Below, one piece after another: positions 36,057-46,400 of a stretch of 64,000 bases of DNA. A program made the position numbers and the translations under genes. Each line of letters starts with the position of its first letter. Within the stretch, counting starts at the first letter, position 1. Source of the stretch: Alkalicoccobacillus plakortidis (GTDB lineage Bacteria > Bacillota > Bacilli > Bacillales > Bacillaceae_D); contig NZ_JAMQJY010000001.1 of assembly GCF_023703085.1 (NCBI RefSeq), positions 2,676,629-2,740,628 of the forward strand, written 5' to 3'. Below the pieces are notes generated by a model, which ran no database searches, was not told the origin of the DNA, and worked only from the letters and a program-made list of their open reading frames with translations.

Positions 36057-36086
36057 AAACCTCTTTTATTTTAGGGGTTTTTTATT
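36057..36086 (+). terminator. Terminator after the 30-codon ORF
   Basis: AAACCTC pairs loosely with AGGGGTTT and is followed by TTTTTTATTTT. The stem is short. Confidence 0.5.
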
Positions 36087-36174
36087 TTGTGCTAAAGCAA
36101 GAAATGGATATGAGGTGGTATGTTCAGAGAACTAGTGATAAAATAGCGTAAGCATAACTATAGAAGGTGAAGAC

Positions 36175-37068
36175 GTGAAATGTTCAGTAAAAGCACCGGC
36201 AAAAATTAATCTCTCTCTTGATGTGTTAGGAAAAAGAGCGGACGGTTATCATGAAGTAGAAATGATTATGACAACGGTTGATTTAGCAGATCGAATTGAT
36301 TTAGTAGAAACGGCTGATCAGCGGATTACTCTAGAAGTATCAGAAGGCTTTATTCCGAGTGACCATCGTAACTTAGCTTGGCAGGCAGGAGATCTGCTGC
36401 AAAAGCGGTACAAGGTCAAAAAAGGAGCACATATCTACATTACAAAGCGAATCCCAGTTGCTGCAGGTTTGGCAGGTGGGAGCAGTGATGCTGCCGCTAC
36501 TTTAAGAGGCTTAAATGAATTATGGGGTCTTGGACTCTCATTAGATGAATTAGCTAAGCTTGGTGGCGAAATTGGATCGGATGTTCCTTTCTGTGTGTAT
36601 GGAGGTACAGCTATCGCAACAGGTAGAGGAGAAATTATCCGTCATATTGATGCTCCACCACCATTCTGGGTCATTTTGGCTAAACCTCCTACTGGTGTAT
36701 CGACTGCAGATATCTATCGTGCCTTAAAGCCAGACTCTATTACACATCCGGATACAAAAGGTATGGAAGAAGCGATTCGTACACAGAATTTTGAGCAGAT
36801 CTGTGGCTTGCTGCATAATGTGCTCGAATCAGTCACACTTGATCTATATCCTGAAGTAGACAAAATTAAGAAACAAATGCAGAAGTTTGGGGCAGATGGA
36901 GTCTTGATGAGCGGAAGTGGTCCTACGGTTTTTGGACTGGTTGCAAAGGAATCCAGATTAAACAGGATTTACAACGGCTTAAGAGGCTTCTGTGACGATG
37001 TACATGCAGTGCGTTTAATTCGTTCGGGCAACACTTGCTTAAAACCGGACAAAGATGGTATGTTATAA
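36175..37068 (+). CDS. ispE: 4-diphosphocytidyl-2-C-methyl-D-erythritol kinase
   Basis: GHMP kinase of the non-mevalonate isoprenoid pathway. It shows the [15 protein letters not shown] start, the ATP loop [15 protein letters not shown] and the C-terminal [14 protein letters not shown]. The start is GTG 36175 with GAAGGTGAAG upstream. The 297-residue product is slightly longer than usual at the C-terminus after HAVRLI, which could be natural variation. purR starts 29 bases downstream. Confidence 0.94.
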   Translation: MKCSVKAPAKINLSLDVLGKRADGYHEVEMIMTTVDLADRIDLVETADQRITLEVSEGFIPSDHRNLAWQAGDLLQKRYKVKKGAHIYITKRIPVAAGLAGGSSDAAATLRGLNELWGLGLSLDELAKLGGEIGSDVPFCVYGGTAIATGRGEIIRHIDAPPPFWVILAKPPTGVSTADIYRALKPDSITHPDTKGMEEAIRTQNFEQICGLLHNVLESVTLDLYPEVDKIKKQMQKFGADGVLMSGSGPTVFGLVAKESRLNRIYNGLRGFCDDVHAVRLIRSGNTCLKPDKDGML

Positions 37069-37097
37069 CTAATTATTCGGTTTTTGGCGGAGGTACT

Positions 37098-37937
37098 ATG
37101 AAAAAACTTAAACGAAGTGGTCGCCTGGTAGATATGACGTATTTCTTATTACAGCACCCTCATGAAGTCATTTCCCTCTCTCACTTCTCTCTGCGATATC
37201 ATTCGGCAAAATCTTCAATCAGTGAAGATTTGGTTATTGTAAAAGAGATTTTTGAAGAAGAGGGTTATGGCTCTTTATTAACGATCCCTGGCGCTAGTGG
37301 TGGGGTGACTTTTATCCCCAGAATGAATAACAAGGATGCAACGGAATTGGTAGATAAGCTCATCTCTCAATTATCGGATCCAGAACGTATTTTGCCTGGT
37401 GGGTATCTATATATGATGGACTTGCTAGGAAATCCTCGGCTTATGCACGAAATTGGCCGGTTGTTTGCTTCTGTTTTGGCAGATAAACAAATCGATGCTG
37501 TTCTAACAGTCGCAACAAAAGGAATTCCACTTGCATATGCTGTTGGGCATTATTTAGATGTGCCAGTTCGTATTGTGAGAAGAGACCTTCGTGTAATGGA
37601 AGGTTCCATGGTAAGTATTAATTATGTGTCAGGTTCATCGAAGCGTGTGCAGACGATGACGTTGGCTAGACGTAGCTTAACACCTGGGGCCAGAGTATTT
37701 GTCATTGATGACTTTATGAAGGTTGGCGGAACACTTAAAGGAATGGTGGATCTGTTAGAAGAGTTTGATGCTGATCTCGTAGCCGTAGGAGTCCTTACAG
37801 AATCAGTTGGAGTTGAAGAGCGACTCATTGAGGACTATATCTCAATTACGCGATTAAGTGAAATGAATATTCGTGATCGCACGATTAAAATAGAAGCAGG
37901 TAACGTTCTAGACAAAGTAGAAAATCAACAACCCTAA
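37098..37937 (+). CDS. purR: Purine operon repressor PurR
   Basis: PurR represses purine synthesis genes and is relieved by PRPP. The 279-residue protein has an N-terminal winged helix (SGRLVDMTYFLLQHPHEV, about residues 6-23) and a phosphoribosyltransferase-like domain with the PRPP motif VFVIDDFMKVGGT. ATG 37098 has GGCGGAGG upstream; an in-frame start inside ispE is unnecessary. Order ispE-purR-ridA-spoVG is as in B. subtilis. Confidence 0.94.
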   Translation: MKKLKRSGRLVDMTYFLLQHPHEVISLSHFSLRYHSAKSSISEDLVIVKEIFEEEGYGSLLTIPGASGGVTFIPRMNNKDATELVDKLISQLSDPERILPGGYLYMMDLLGNPRLMHEIGRLFASVLADKQIDAVLTVATKGIPLAYAVGHYLDVPVRIVRRDLRVMEGSMVSINYVSGSSKRVQTMTLARRSLTPGARVFVIDDFMKVGGTLKGMVDLLEEFDADLVAVGVLTESVGVEERLIEDYISITRLSEMNIRDRTIKIEAGNVLDKVENQQP

Positions 37938-37949
37938 GGAGGAAACAAG

Positions 37950-38323
37950 ATGAAAACTGTTTATACAAACCAAGCACCAGAAGCAATTGGACCTTACTCT
38001 CAAGGGGTTATTGTCAATAATTTGTTTTATAGCTCAGGACAAATTCCTTTGAAGCCGAATGGTGAATTACTTGAAGGAAATGTGCAAGAGCAAACCCATC
38101 AAGTTTTTGCTAATCTCAAAGCTGTCCTGGCAGAAGCAGGTTCCTCTTTAGACTCAGTTGTAAAAGCAACGGTTTTTATTAAAAACATGGACGAGTTTCC
38201 TCTTATTAATGAAGTATATGGGACATACTTTGATACACATAAACAGCTAGATCTTGTGTGGAAGTGGCAAGACTGCCTAAAGACGTTTTAATTGAAATTG
38301 AAGTCATTGCACTAGTCAAATAA
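37950..38323 (+). CDS. ridA: RidA family enamine/imine deaminase, frameshifted
   Basis: RidA hydrolyses reactive 2-aminoacrylate-type enamines; the B. subtilis homologue YabJ is also linked to PurR control. The conserved [25 protein letters not shown] and [14 protein letters not shown] are present. The frame fails at 38243-38247, where AACAGC stands for AACCAGC; restoring one C gives [20 protein letters not shown] and 125 codons to TAA 38321. This is the only clear deletion among the GCTGG/CCAGC-linked events. AAGGAGG precedes the start. Confidence 0.92.
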
Positions 38324-38340
38324 GCGTTAGACAATAAGTG

Positions 38341-38384
38341 AAAATGGCGAAACGAACATCTTTGTTCGTTTCGCCATTTTTTTA
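38341..38384 (+). terminator. Terminator after ridA
   Basis: A perfect 17-bp stem from AAAATGGCGAAACGAAC to GTTCGTTTCGCCATTTT with a 6-base loop, then more Ts. Confidence 0.95.
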
Positions 38385-38418
38385 TTTTGTGCCGAGGTGT
38401 GCTGCGGGAGGGGCGGGG

Positions 38419-38645
38419 TTTCTTGCTAAGTAGAGTGTTCTCTTGATGAAAGTAGATAAGTTCTTGCTAAACGGAGCTGCCTCTTGAAGAAAGTACTAAA
38501 GATCTTGGTAATCAGCTGTGGCTCTTGCTACAAAGGGGGTCGGTCTTGCCAAACGGAGCTTCCTTTTAAAAAAGAATCAAAGTTCTCGATAACGCAATCT
38601 ATCTGTTGGCAAAACCTCCTCAATCCCTTCTAGCAAAGCAAAAAC
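38419..38645 (+). repeat. 20/21-bp tandem repeat array (array B, about 11 units)
   Basis: Units headed TCTTGCTA or variants start at 38421, 38441, 38462, 38482, 38503, 38523, 38544, about 38564, 38584, 38604 and about 38625, so steps are 20 or 21 throughout. The first seven are clear (TCTTGCTAA, TCTTGATGA, TCTTGCTAA, TCTTGAAGA, TCTTGGTAA, TCTTGCTAC, TCTTGCCAA); later ones decay. Two units share TTGC-x-AAACGGAGCT. The same motif and spacing make up array A at 8022-8770, there on the minus strand. No coding sense in any frame. It lies between the ridA terminator and the spoVG promoter. Confidence 0.82.
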
Positions 38646-38750
38646 AACCCACCAACTTAACTCGTCAGTCCCCAAAAAAACGCGGTTCGACTAATTTCGT
38701 GGTAAAAATGGATATTTTAAACGTATTTTTTTAAATTTTTCATATTTTTA

Positions 38751-38777
38751 GAAGGAAAACGCATACTTACAGCGAAA
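38751..38777 (+). promoter_or_regulatory. Sigma-H promoter of spoVG
   Basis: GAAGGAAAA at 38751-38759 and AGCGAAA at 38771-38777 with an 11-base gap fit the sigma-H pattern RNAGGAWWW-N11-RNNGAAT with a single mismatch. spoVG is the classic sigma-H gene. The AT-rich stretch just upstream (38709-38750) resembles the AbrB-bound leader of B. subtilis spoVG. Confidence 0.75.
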
Positions 38778-38818
38778 TAAATGAGTAGCAAGAAATGATT
38801 TAACGGAGGGATGGCTAC

Positions 38819-39112
38819 ATGGAGATCACAGATGTCAGACTACGCCGCGTACAAACTGACGGACGTATGAGGGCGATTGCTTCAATAACGATGGATTTTG
38901 AATTTGTGGTTCATGATATCCGCGTTATTGATGGGAATAACGGTTTGTTTGTAGCGATGCCTAGTAAACGGACACCGGAGGGTGAATTTAGAGATATTGC
39001 TCATCCGATTTCTTCAAAAACGAGGGATAAAATTCAGGATGCTGTCCTGAAAGAGTTTGAAAGAGTTGGAGCAGCGGAGGAAGCCTCTCTTGAAGAGGCT
39101 GGTGCTTCTTAA
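38819..39112 (+). CDS. spoVG: Septation protein SpoVG
   Basis: A 97-residue RNA/DNA-binding regulator that affects asymmetric septation and sporulation. [35 protein letters not shown] and AHPISS are near-invariant. ATG 38819 follows ACGGAGGGATGG. The Glu/Ala-rich C-terminal tail is variable in the family. Confidence 0.96.
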   Translation: MEITDVRLRRVQTDGRMRAIASITMDFEFVVHDIRVIDGNNGLFVAMPSKRTPEGEFRDIAHPISSKTRDKIQDAVLKEFERVGAAEEASLEEAGAS

Positions 39113-39125
39113 TTCATTCAGTGTG

Positions 39126-39155
39126 AGCTACTGCTTCTATGCAGTAGCTTTTTTT
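39126..39155 (+). terminator. Terminator after spoVG
   Basis: AGCTACTGC pairs with GCAGTAGCT across 6 bases, then seven Ts. Confidence 0.92.
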
Positions 39156-39281
39156 GTGTTATAAATCAACAGGGACTAAGGCAGTAACAATATATCCCTG
39201 TTGAAATAGGTCGATCTTTCCTTGAAATGACCTGATATTTAGGATATATTCGTAAGGGATATAGAAGATGGGGAGGAAGCT

Positions 39282-40643
39282 ATGAGTAATCGTTATGCGG
39301 TGATTTTAGCAGCGGGCCAAGGAACGCGAATGAAATCAAAGCTTTATAAAGTACTTCATCCAGTTTGTGGAAAGCCTATGGTTCAACATGTATCAGATGC
39401 GCTTGGGCAAGTTGGATTTGATGAGACTGTTATTGTAGTGGGACACGGAGCTGAAGCTGTTCAAGCTCAATTAGGCGATGACATGCATTATGTGTTGCAA
39501 TCTGAGCAGCTTGGTACAGGTCATGCTGTACTTCAGGCAGATGAACTTTTGAAGGATAAAAAAGGGATCACGGTTGTTCTCGCAGGAGACACACCATTAT
39601 TAACTGGTGAAACCATTGATGCGTTAATTGAGGAGCATCATGCTAAACAGGCTAAGATTACAGTATTAACAGCCCTTGCTGAGGATCCAACAGGTTACGG
39701 CAGGGTCATTCGTGATGCCAATGGACTTGTTGAGCGTGTTGTGGAACATAAGGATGCTACTGCTGAAGAACAGAAAGTATGTGAGATTAACACAAGTACG
39801 TATTGCTTTGATAATGAGCTATTGTTTCAAGCATTAAAAAAAGTCGGAAATGACAATGCTCAGGGTGAGTATTATCTCCCTGATGTTATTGAAATTCTGC
39901 AGAAGCAAGGGGAAATTATTGCAGCCTATCAGTCACCATCTTTTTCAGAAACGCTTGGTGTAAATGATCGAGTTGCATTATCTCAGGCAGAAGCGATTAT
40001 GAAAGAGCGGACAAATGAAAAGTGGATGCGTGCTGGTGTGACGATTGTTGATCCAACACAAACCTACATTTCACCTGATGCACGTATTGGTCAAGATACA
40101 GTCATCTATCCCGGTGTCTCTATTCAGGGGACGAGTATTATTGGTTCTGAATGTGTCATTGGGGCAAATAGTGAGATTCTTAATAGTACCCTAGCAGATT
40201 ACGTAGAGGTTAAGCAGTCAGTCATCCATGACAGCACAGTTGCAGAACATGTCACAATTGGGCCGTTTGCTCATATTAGACCAGGCTCAGTGCTTGGGGA
40301 AGATGTTCGGATTGGTAACTTTGTTGAAGTGAAAAAATCCACTCTCGCAAAAGGAACGAAAGCAGCGCACCTTAGTTATGTTGGCGATGCAGAGGTTGGA
40401 GAGAATGTGAATTTGGGCTGTGGTACGATTACAGTGAATTATGATGGGGTAAATAAATATAAAACAACCATTGACGATGGTGCATTCATAGGCAGTAACT
40501 CTAATCTCGTTGCACCAGTTCATATTGGTGAAAATGCATTAGTGGCAGCTGGTTCTACTATTACAAAAGATGTACCGCATCAAGCGTTATCGATTGCACG
40601 TGCAAGACAGGTAAACAAAGAAAACTACAAAAAATCTAACTGA
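39282..40643 (+). CDS. glmU: Bifunctional UDP-GlcNAc pyrophosphorylase / GlcN-1-P acetyltransferase
   Basis: Makes UDP-GlcNAc for peptidoglycan and teichoic acids. The N-terminal uridyltransferase has [20 protein letters not shown], and the C-terminal left-handed beta-helix (from about residue 250) shows hexapeptide repeats such as GADS-like [30 protein letters not shown] and catalytic His in AAHLSY. 453 residues, normal length. prs follows 29 bases downstream. Confidence 0.96.
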   Translation: MSNRYAVILAAGQGTRMKSKLYKVLHPVCGKPMVQHVSDALGQVGFDETVIVVGHGAEAVQAQLGDDMHYVLQSEQLGTGHAVLQADELLKDKKGITVVLAGDTPLLTGETIDALIEEHHAKQAKITVLTALAEDPTGYGRVIRDANGLVERVVEHKDATAEEQKVCEINTSTYCFDNELLFQALKKVGNDNAQGEYYLPDVIEILQKQGEIIAAYQSPSFSETLGVNDRVALSQAEAIMKERTNEKWMRAGVTIVDPTQTYISPDARIGQDTVIYPGVSIQGTSIIGSECVIGANSEILNSTLADYVEVKQSVIHDSTVAEHVTIGPFAHIRPGSVLGEDVRIGNFVEVKKSTLAKGTKAAHLSYVGDAEVGENVNLGCGTITVNYDGVNKYKTTIDDGAFIGSNSNLVAPVHIGENALVAAGSTITKDVPHQALSIARARQVNKENYKKSN

Positions 40644-40672
40644 TTCAACTAATGTGTGGAGGGTACAAAAAA

Positions 40673-41623
40673 ATGGCGAAGTATGGTGATCCAAGCTTAA
40701 AGGTTTTTACACTGAATTCAAATAAAGATCTGGCCCAAGAGATAACAGAAAATATTGGCGTCTCGTTAGGGAAGAACTCTGTTATGCGTTTTAGTGACGG
40801 AGAAGTACAGATTAATATTGAAGAAAGTATTCGTGGGTGTGATATTTACTTAATCCAATCCACATCTGCTCCTGCTAATGAACATATTATGGAGCTTCTT
40901 ATCATGATAGATGCCCTTAAGCGTGCTTCGGCAAAAACTATTAACATTGTGCTTCCTTACTACGGTTATGGACGTCAGGACCGCAAAGCACGTGCACGTG
41001 AACCTATCACGGCTAAGCTTGTTGCGAACCTTTTAGAGACAGCTGGAGCAACACGTGTATTAACAGTGGATCTTCATGCTACACAAATCCAAGGATTCTT
41101 TGATATCCCAGTTGACCAATTAATGGGTGTACCAATTTTATCTGATTACTTTAATGATAAGCAGCTTGATGACGTGGTTGTTGTTTCTCCAGATCACGGT
41201 GGTGTGGTACGAGCGAGAAAAATGGCAGATCGTCTTAAAACACCAATTGCGATAATTGATAAAAGAAGACCGAAACCAAATGTATCTGAAGTCATGAATA
41301 TTGTAGGGAACATTGAAGGAAAAACATGTATCATTATCGATGATATCATCGATACAGCGGGTACAATCACACTTGCGGCAAATGCGTTGGTTGAGTACGG
41401 TGCAAAGGAAGTGTATGCATGCTGTACGCACCCTGTTCTTTCTGGTCCGGCTATTGAACGTATCCGTAATTCAAAGATTAAAGAACTAGTTGTAACAAAC
41501 ACAATCGCGTTAAAAGAAGAGCAACAAATTGATAAGATTACATCGTTGTCAGTTGCTCCATTGCTTGCAGAAGCTATTATCCGTGTACACGAGAACTCTT
41601 CTGTTAGTACGCTGTTTGATTGA
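40673..41623 (+). CDS. prs: Ribose-phosphate pyrophosphokinase
   Basis: Makes PRPP for nucleotide, His and Trp synthesis. The 316-residue protein has the flexible loop [27 protein letters not shown] and the PRPP-binding [13 protein letters not shown]. The start is ATG 40673 ([10 protein letters not shown]), with GTGGAGGG at about 40654-40661; the upstream ATG at 40652 overlaps that site. Confidence 0.96.
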   Translation: MAKYGDPSLKVFTLNSNKDLAQEITENIGVSLGKNSVMRFSDGEVQINIEESIRGCDIYLIQSTSAPANEHIMELLIMIDALKRASAKTINIVLPYYGYGRQDRKARAREPITAKLVANLLETAGATRVLTVDLHATQIQGFFDIPVDQLMGVPILSDYFNDKQLDDVVVVSPDHGGVVRARKMADRLKTPIAIIDKRRPKPNVSEVMNIVGNIEGKTCIIIDDIIDTAGTITLAANALVEYGAKEVYACCTHPVLSGPAIERIRNSKIKELVVTNTIALKEEQQIDKITSLSVAPLLAEAIIRVHENSSVSTLFD

Positions 41624-41660
41624 TACTCAAGTAAAAGTTCAACGTTTTTTTGCAAAGTCG

Positions 41661-41686
41661 GTTTGAAACGTTATGTTTAGGGGAAC
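41661..41686 (+). promoter_or_regulatory. Possible sigma-B promoter of ctc
   Basis: GTTTGA at 41661-41666 and GGGAAC at 41681-41686 with a 14-base spacer resemble the sigma-B pattern GTTTAA-N14-GGGTAT. ctc is a sigma-B general-stress gene in B. subtilis. Confidence 0.55.
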
Positions 41687-41724
41687 ACATACAATAGAGT
41701 GTAATCTAATCAGAGGTGATAATG

Positions 41725-42376
41725 ATGGCAGTATTAAAAGCAGAAAAACGTACAGATATGAGAGGATCAGGAACTAGAAAGGTTCGCAACGCAGGATTTG
41801 TACCGGGAGTATTATACGGTAACAAAGTAGATGCAACACCAGTTTCCGTTGAAAGTGTAGATTTTCTAAAAACGATTCGTGAGGTTGGCCGTAACGGTTT
41901 ATTCTCACTTGAAGTTAAAGGCGGTAAAAAACACCAGGTCATGGTGCAGGAAGTACAAACAGATCCATTAAAAGATTCATTTGTTCACATCGACTTTTTT
42001 GAAGTAGATATGAAGTCAGAGATGGATGCAGATGTTCCAGTTCGTCTAGAAGGTGAAGCTCCGGGTGTTAAAGAAGGTGGAGTACTTGCTCAACTGAAGC
42101 ATGAAATCAGCGTGAAGTGTCTTCCAAGCTGACATTCCTGAAGAAGTTGTCGTAGACGTATCTGAGCTTAATATCGGTGATGGAATTACGGTAGCAGATA
42201 TCAAAGCATCCATTTCGGTTGATGTATCAAGTGAAGATGAAGAAACAATCGTAACAGTACAACCACCAACTGTTGAGCCAGATCCAGAAGAAGAAACAGA
42301 AGAAGATGTTTCTGCTGATCAAGTAGAAGCAACGGAAGAACGTAAAGATGAAAATAAGGATGGTCGAGTAGAGTAA
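41725..42376 (+). CDS. ctc: 50S ribosomal protein L25 / general stress protein Ctc, frameshifted
   Basis: Two-domain L25/TL5-type 5S rRNA-binding protein made under stress. The N-terminal L25 domain has VRNAGFVPGVLYG; the C-terminal TL5 domain continues as DIPEEVVVDVSELNIGDGI, followed by an acidic tail. The frame breaks at CCAAGC 42124-42129; CCAGC restores KCLPADIPEE and 217 codons to TAA 42374. ATG 41725 is favoured for spacing to CAGAGGTG. Confidence 0.93.
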
Positions 42377-42390
42377 TTCGATCTCTCCCA

Positions 42391-42421
42391 AAAGGTATAG
42401 CCATTATGGTTATACCTTTTT
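42391..42421 (+). terminator. Terminator after ctc
   Basis: AAAGGTATAGCC pairs with GGTTATACCTTT (one wobble), then TTTC. Confidence 0.8.
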
Positions 42422-42453
42422 CGGGAGTATTATTGTTAGGGAGCAGGGTGAAT

Positions 42454-43011
42454 ATGAAGCTTATAGTAGGACTTGGTAATCCAGGATCAAAATATCCTGG
42501 AACACGACATAATATTGGGTTTGATATCCTTGACTATACAGCCAAGGAATTAGACATTGAACTTAATCAATCAAAGTTTAAAGGTGTATTTGGTACATAC
42601 CTTCATAAAGGTGAAAAAATAATTTTCTTAAAACCACTAACATACATGAATTTATCGGGAGAGTCGGTTGCTCCCTTATTAAACTATTACAATATTCCTC
42701 TAGAGAATTTGCTTGTAGTGTATGATGATCTAGATTTGCCTGCGGGTAAGATTCGTTTGCGTCAAAAAGGAAGCGTTGGTGGACATAACGGAATCAAGTC
42801 ACTAATCTCACATCTAGGTACAAATGAGTTTAATCGAATTCGGGTTGGCATCGATCGACCTGCTCCAGGTCATCAGATTATTGACTATGTACTTGGCGGA
42901 TATCGTCCTGAAGAGAAGCAAGACATTCAAGATTCGATTGAACAGTCGTCAAAGGCAATAGAAGCGTGGTTTGATAAACCGTTTCTAGAGGTCATGAATA
43001 CATTTAATTAA
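42454..43011 (+). CDS. pth: Peptidyl-tRNA hydrolase
   Basis: Releases peptides from tRNAs that drop off ribosomes. The 185-residue enzyme has GLGNPGSKYPGTRHNIGFD with the catalytic His, FLKPLTYMNLSG, VYDDLDLPAGKIR and GGHNGIKS. ATG 42454 has GGGAGCAGGGTG upstream; a longer in-frame start inside the terminator is rejected. Confidence 0.96.
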   Translation: MKLIVGLGNPGSKYPGTRHNIGFDILDYTAKELDIELNQSKFKGVFGTYLHKGEKIIFLKPLTYMNLSGESVAPLLNYYNIPLENLLVVYDDLDLPAGKIRLRQKGSVGGHNGIKSLISHLGTNEFNRIRVGIDRPAPGHQIIDYVLGGYRPEEKQDIQDSIEQSSKAIEAWFDKPFLEVMNTFN

Positions 43012-43018
43012 GCAACCT

Positions 43019-43048
43019 GTATAGCTCCTTTTGCCTCGGCTTATACTA
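43019..43048 (+). promoter_or_regulatory. Probable forespore sigma-F promoter of fin
   Basis: GTATA at 43019-43023 and GCTTATACTA at 43039-43048 with a 15-base spacer match the sigma-F/sigma-G pattern with one mismatch in the -10. fin is sigma-F dependent in B. subtilis. Confidence 0.55.
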
Positions 43049-43087
43049 ACGGTAAGCAGAATGATGGCAAAAGAGGTGAATATATAT

Positions 43088-43315
43088 ATGGCTGTTCATT
43101 ACACGTGCAAACATTGCCAGTCAGAGATGGGCACTCTTTCACAAACCGTTGAATCCGTTGACCTTGGAATTGATGTACTAGACACCGATCACCGCGCGGA
43201 AGTATTGACATATGGTGATAACGGTGATATACATGTGAGAGCAATATGTGAGCATTGCCACGAGGCACTCACCCGAAATCCGGCACTATATGAATTAGAT
43301 TCTTTTATTCAGTAA
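43088..43315 (+). CDS. fin: Anti-sigma-F factor Fin
   Basis: Fin (YabK) helps switch the forespore from sigma-F to sigma-G. The 75-residue zinc-ribbon protein has paired cysteines (YTCKHC at about 5-10 and ICEHCHEAL near 57-65) and ends YELDSFIQ, like the B. subtilis protein. ATG 43088 follows AAAGAGGTG. The position between pth and mfd matches B. subtilis. Confidence 0.93.
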   Translation: MAVHYTCKHCQSEMGTLSQTVESVDLGIDVLDTDHRAEVLTYGDNGDIHVRAICEHCHEALTRNPALYELDSFIQ

Positions 43316-43339
43316 TGCATGATGATTAACATACATGAA

Positions 43340-43368
43340 GCTTTGGCGGGTTGTGCCAAAGCGTTTTT
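43340..43368 (+). terminator. Terminator after fin
   Basis: GCTTTGGC pairs with GCCAAAGC over 7 bases, then GTTTTTC. Confidence 0.85.
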
Positions 43369-43478
43369 CTATTCAAAATAGCGTTATCATTGTCATAAGA
43401 TTGAAGAAGTATGAGTAGCAATAAATAGAAGTGTGCACAAACCATTTATATAAGGTTTTAAGAAACAGGGGGATCCAG

Positions 43479-46400
43479 ATGTTAGGATTGCAATCATATT
43501 TTATTAATAGTCAGGAGCTTAAAACAGTTTCGTCAAGTATGGATGCCGCAATGAAGGAGCAGCTGATCTCTGGATTAACAGGTTCATCTAGAACCTTAGC
43601 TATGGCATCCCTGTATCGGGAGACCAAAAGAAGTCAATTAGTTATTACTCATAATTTATACCAAGCTCAAAAAATCTATGAGGATCTAGTGGATCTTTTG
43701 GGAGACGAGCATGTTTATTTGTATCCAGTAAACGAATTGATCTCTGCTGAAATTGCGGTAGCAAGTCCTGAAATGAAAGCACAACGCCTTGACCTGTTGA
43801 ACAAACTGGCTGAAGGCTTTTCTGGCGTGGTTATCGCGCCGCTTGCAGGAGTGAGAAGACTACTAACACCTAAAGAAATTTGGCAGGAAAGTTTTTATAC
43901 CTTTCAAACGGGAACGGATATTACGTCTATTGATACCCTGCTTAACAAACTAATTCGCATGGGATATCGTCGAGTAGACATGGTTTCTGCTCCTGGAGAA
44001 ATGAGTGTACGTGGTGGAATTATCGATTTGTATCCGTTAACAGAAGCAAATCCTGTACGAATTGAGTTATTTGATACTGAAATTGACTCAATCCGCACGT
44101 TTTCACTGGATACTCAACGCTCACTTGAAAATGTAGCAGAGCTAAAGGTTGGCCCTGCTGAGGAGATTATTTTATATGATCAGCATTTCTCTCACGCGGC
44201 GAGTCGCCTTGAGGAACAATTAGCCAGTACCTTAAAGAAGGTCTCTTCAAAAACAACAAGAGCTCAGTTGGATGAGAAGATTACATCTGATATCGACAAG
44301 CTAAAACAACGGACTAGCTTTGAGGGTATGTATAAGTACATGTCCTTGTATTATGATCAACCAGAATCATTGTTAAGCTATATGCCAGAAGATAGTATCT
44401 GTATCATTGATGAGATGAGTAGAGTAAAAGAGATGGCAGACAATTTACAAAAAGAAGAAGCGAACTGGAGTTTATCGTTGGTGGAGAACGGTGACTTAGT
44501 TCACGATGTGACGATGTCTGTAGATGTTTTACCAGAGCTACAAAAGTCAAAGCATCCAATCATTTATTTATCCTTATTTTTGAAGCATGTTCCGTCAACA
44601 TCTCCGCAGAATGTGGTTAGTTTCTCTTGTAAATCCATGCAAAACTTTCATGGGCAAATGCAGTTGCTTGAATCTGAGGTAAAACGTTGGAAAAAAGCAG
44701 GCTATGCGGTTCTATTTGTTTGGTACAAAAGAGCGAGCAGATCGACTTTCCCTAAATTTAGAGGAAGAGGGCATTGATGTACATGTAGTAGACCGTGACA
44801 CGGAATTGACGGAGGGCACGGTTCATATTATGCAAGGACAGCTTCACTCTGGTTTTGAATTACCGCTTCAAAAGCTAGTGGTTTTAACAGAAGAAGAGGT
44901 ATTTGCTAAACAGACCAAACGACCTCAACGTCGTCAAAAGCTGACAAATGCCGAACGAATTAAAAGCTACTCGGAACTTAAAGTTGGAGACTTAATCGTG
45001 CACACCAATCACGGGATTGGGAAGTACTTAGGTATTGAAACGCTTGAGATTAATGGTCTTCACAAAGATTATCTACATCTTCGGTATGCAGCAAATGATA
45101 AATTATATGTTCCTGTTGACCAAATTGACCAAGTGCAGAAGTATGTCGGTTCAGAGGAAAAAGATCCGAAAATTTATGCGCTTGGTGGAAGTGACTGGAA
45201 AAAAGTTAAACGCAAAGTTCAATCATCAGTAGAAGATATTGCGGATGATTTGATTAAGTTATATGCCGAACGTGAAGCAAGCAAGGGACATGCTTTTAGT
45301 AAGGATGGTCACGAACAGCGTGAATTCGAAACCTCCTTCCAATATTCAGAAACAGAAGACCAACTTCGCGCAGCCGAAGAGATTAAAAAGGACATGGAAC
45401 TTATTCGTCCGATGGATCGGTTGTTGTGTGGTGATGTTGGTTATGGAAAAACGGAAGTGGCTATTCGTGCTGCTTTTAAAGCGATTATGGACGGAAAACA
45501 AGTGGCGATTCTTGTGCCAACAACGATTCTTGCACAGCAGCATTATGAAACGATTATGGAACGATTCTCTGATTTCCCAATTAATATTGGAGTATTAAGC
45601 CGTTTTCGCTCGCGTAAACAACAAAATGAAACGCTTAAAGGTGTAAAAGCAGGCTCCATTGATTTAGTTGTGGGTACTCACCGGTTATTGTCCAAGGATG
45701 TTGTGTTTAAGGACCTTTCCTTATTAATCGTGGATGAAGAACAACGATTTGGTGTAACTCATAAGGAAAAAATCAAACACTTAAAAGCAAATATAGATGT
45801 ATTAACTCTAACAGCAACGCCAATTCCACGTACATTACATATGTCGATGCTTGGCGTGCGTGATTTATCTGTTATTGAAACGCCGCCAGAAAACCGCTTT
45901 CCGGTCCAGACCTATGTGGTGGAATTTAATGAATCGTTAGTTCGTGAGGCGATTGAACGTGAGCTGGCACGTGGCGGACAGGTTTATTTCCTTTACAACC
46001 GAGTGGAGGACATTGAACGGATGTCTGAAAAAATTTCGATGCTTGTCCCAGATGCAAAGGTCAGCTTTGCTCATGGGCAGATGAATGAGCGGGAGTTAGA
46101 ATCAATCATGCTTGATTTCCTTGAAGGAAACAGTGATGTTTTGGTGACCACAACCATCATCGAAACAGGTGTTGATATTCCAAATGTAAATACTCTGTTT
46201 ATCTATAATGCAGATAAAATGGGACTTTCTCAGCTGTATCAAATTCGCGGGCGTGTTGGCCGATCAAATCGTGTGGCCTATGCGTACTTTACCTATCAGC
46301 GTGACAAGGTCCTGACAGAAGTCGCTGAGAAACGACTGCAAGCCATTAAGGAATTTACTGAGCTTGGATCTGGTTTTAAAATTGCAATGAGAGACTTAAC

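Noticed and set aside
37035..37097. Longer purR start overlapping ispE
   Set aside because: GGCGGAGG sits directly before ATG 37098, and family N-termini begin with the winged helix there.
44500..44780. Two separate proteins instead of one mfd
   Set aside because: Neither part has family-like ends, the overlap contains no ribosome site, and one base corrects the frame.
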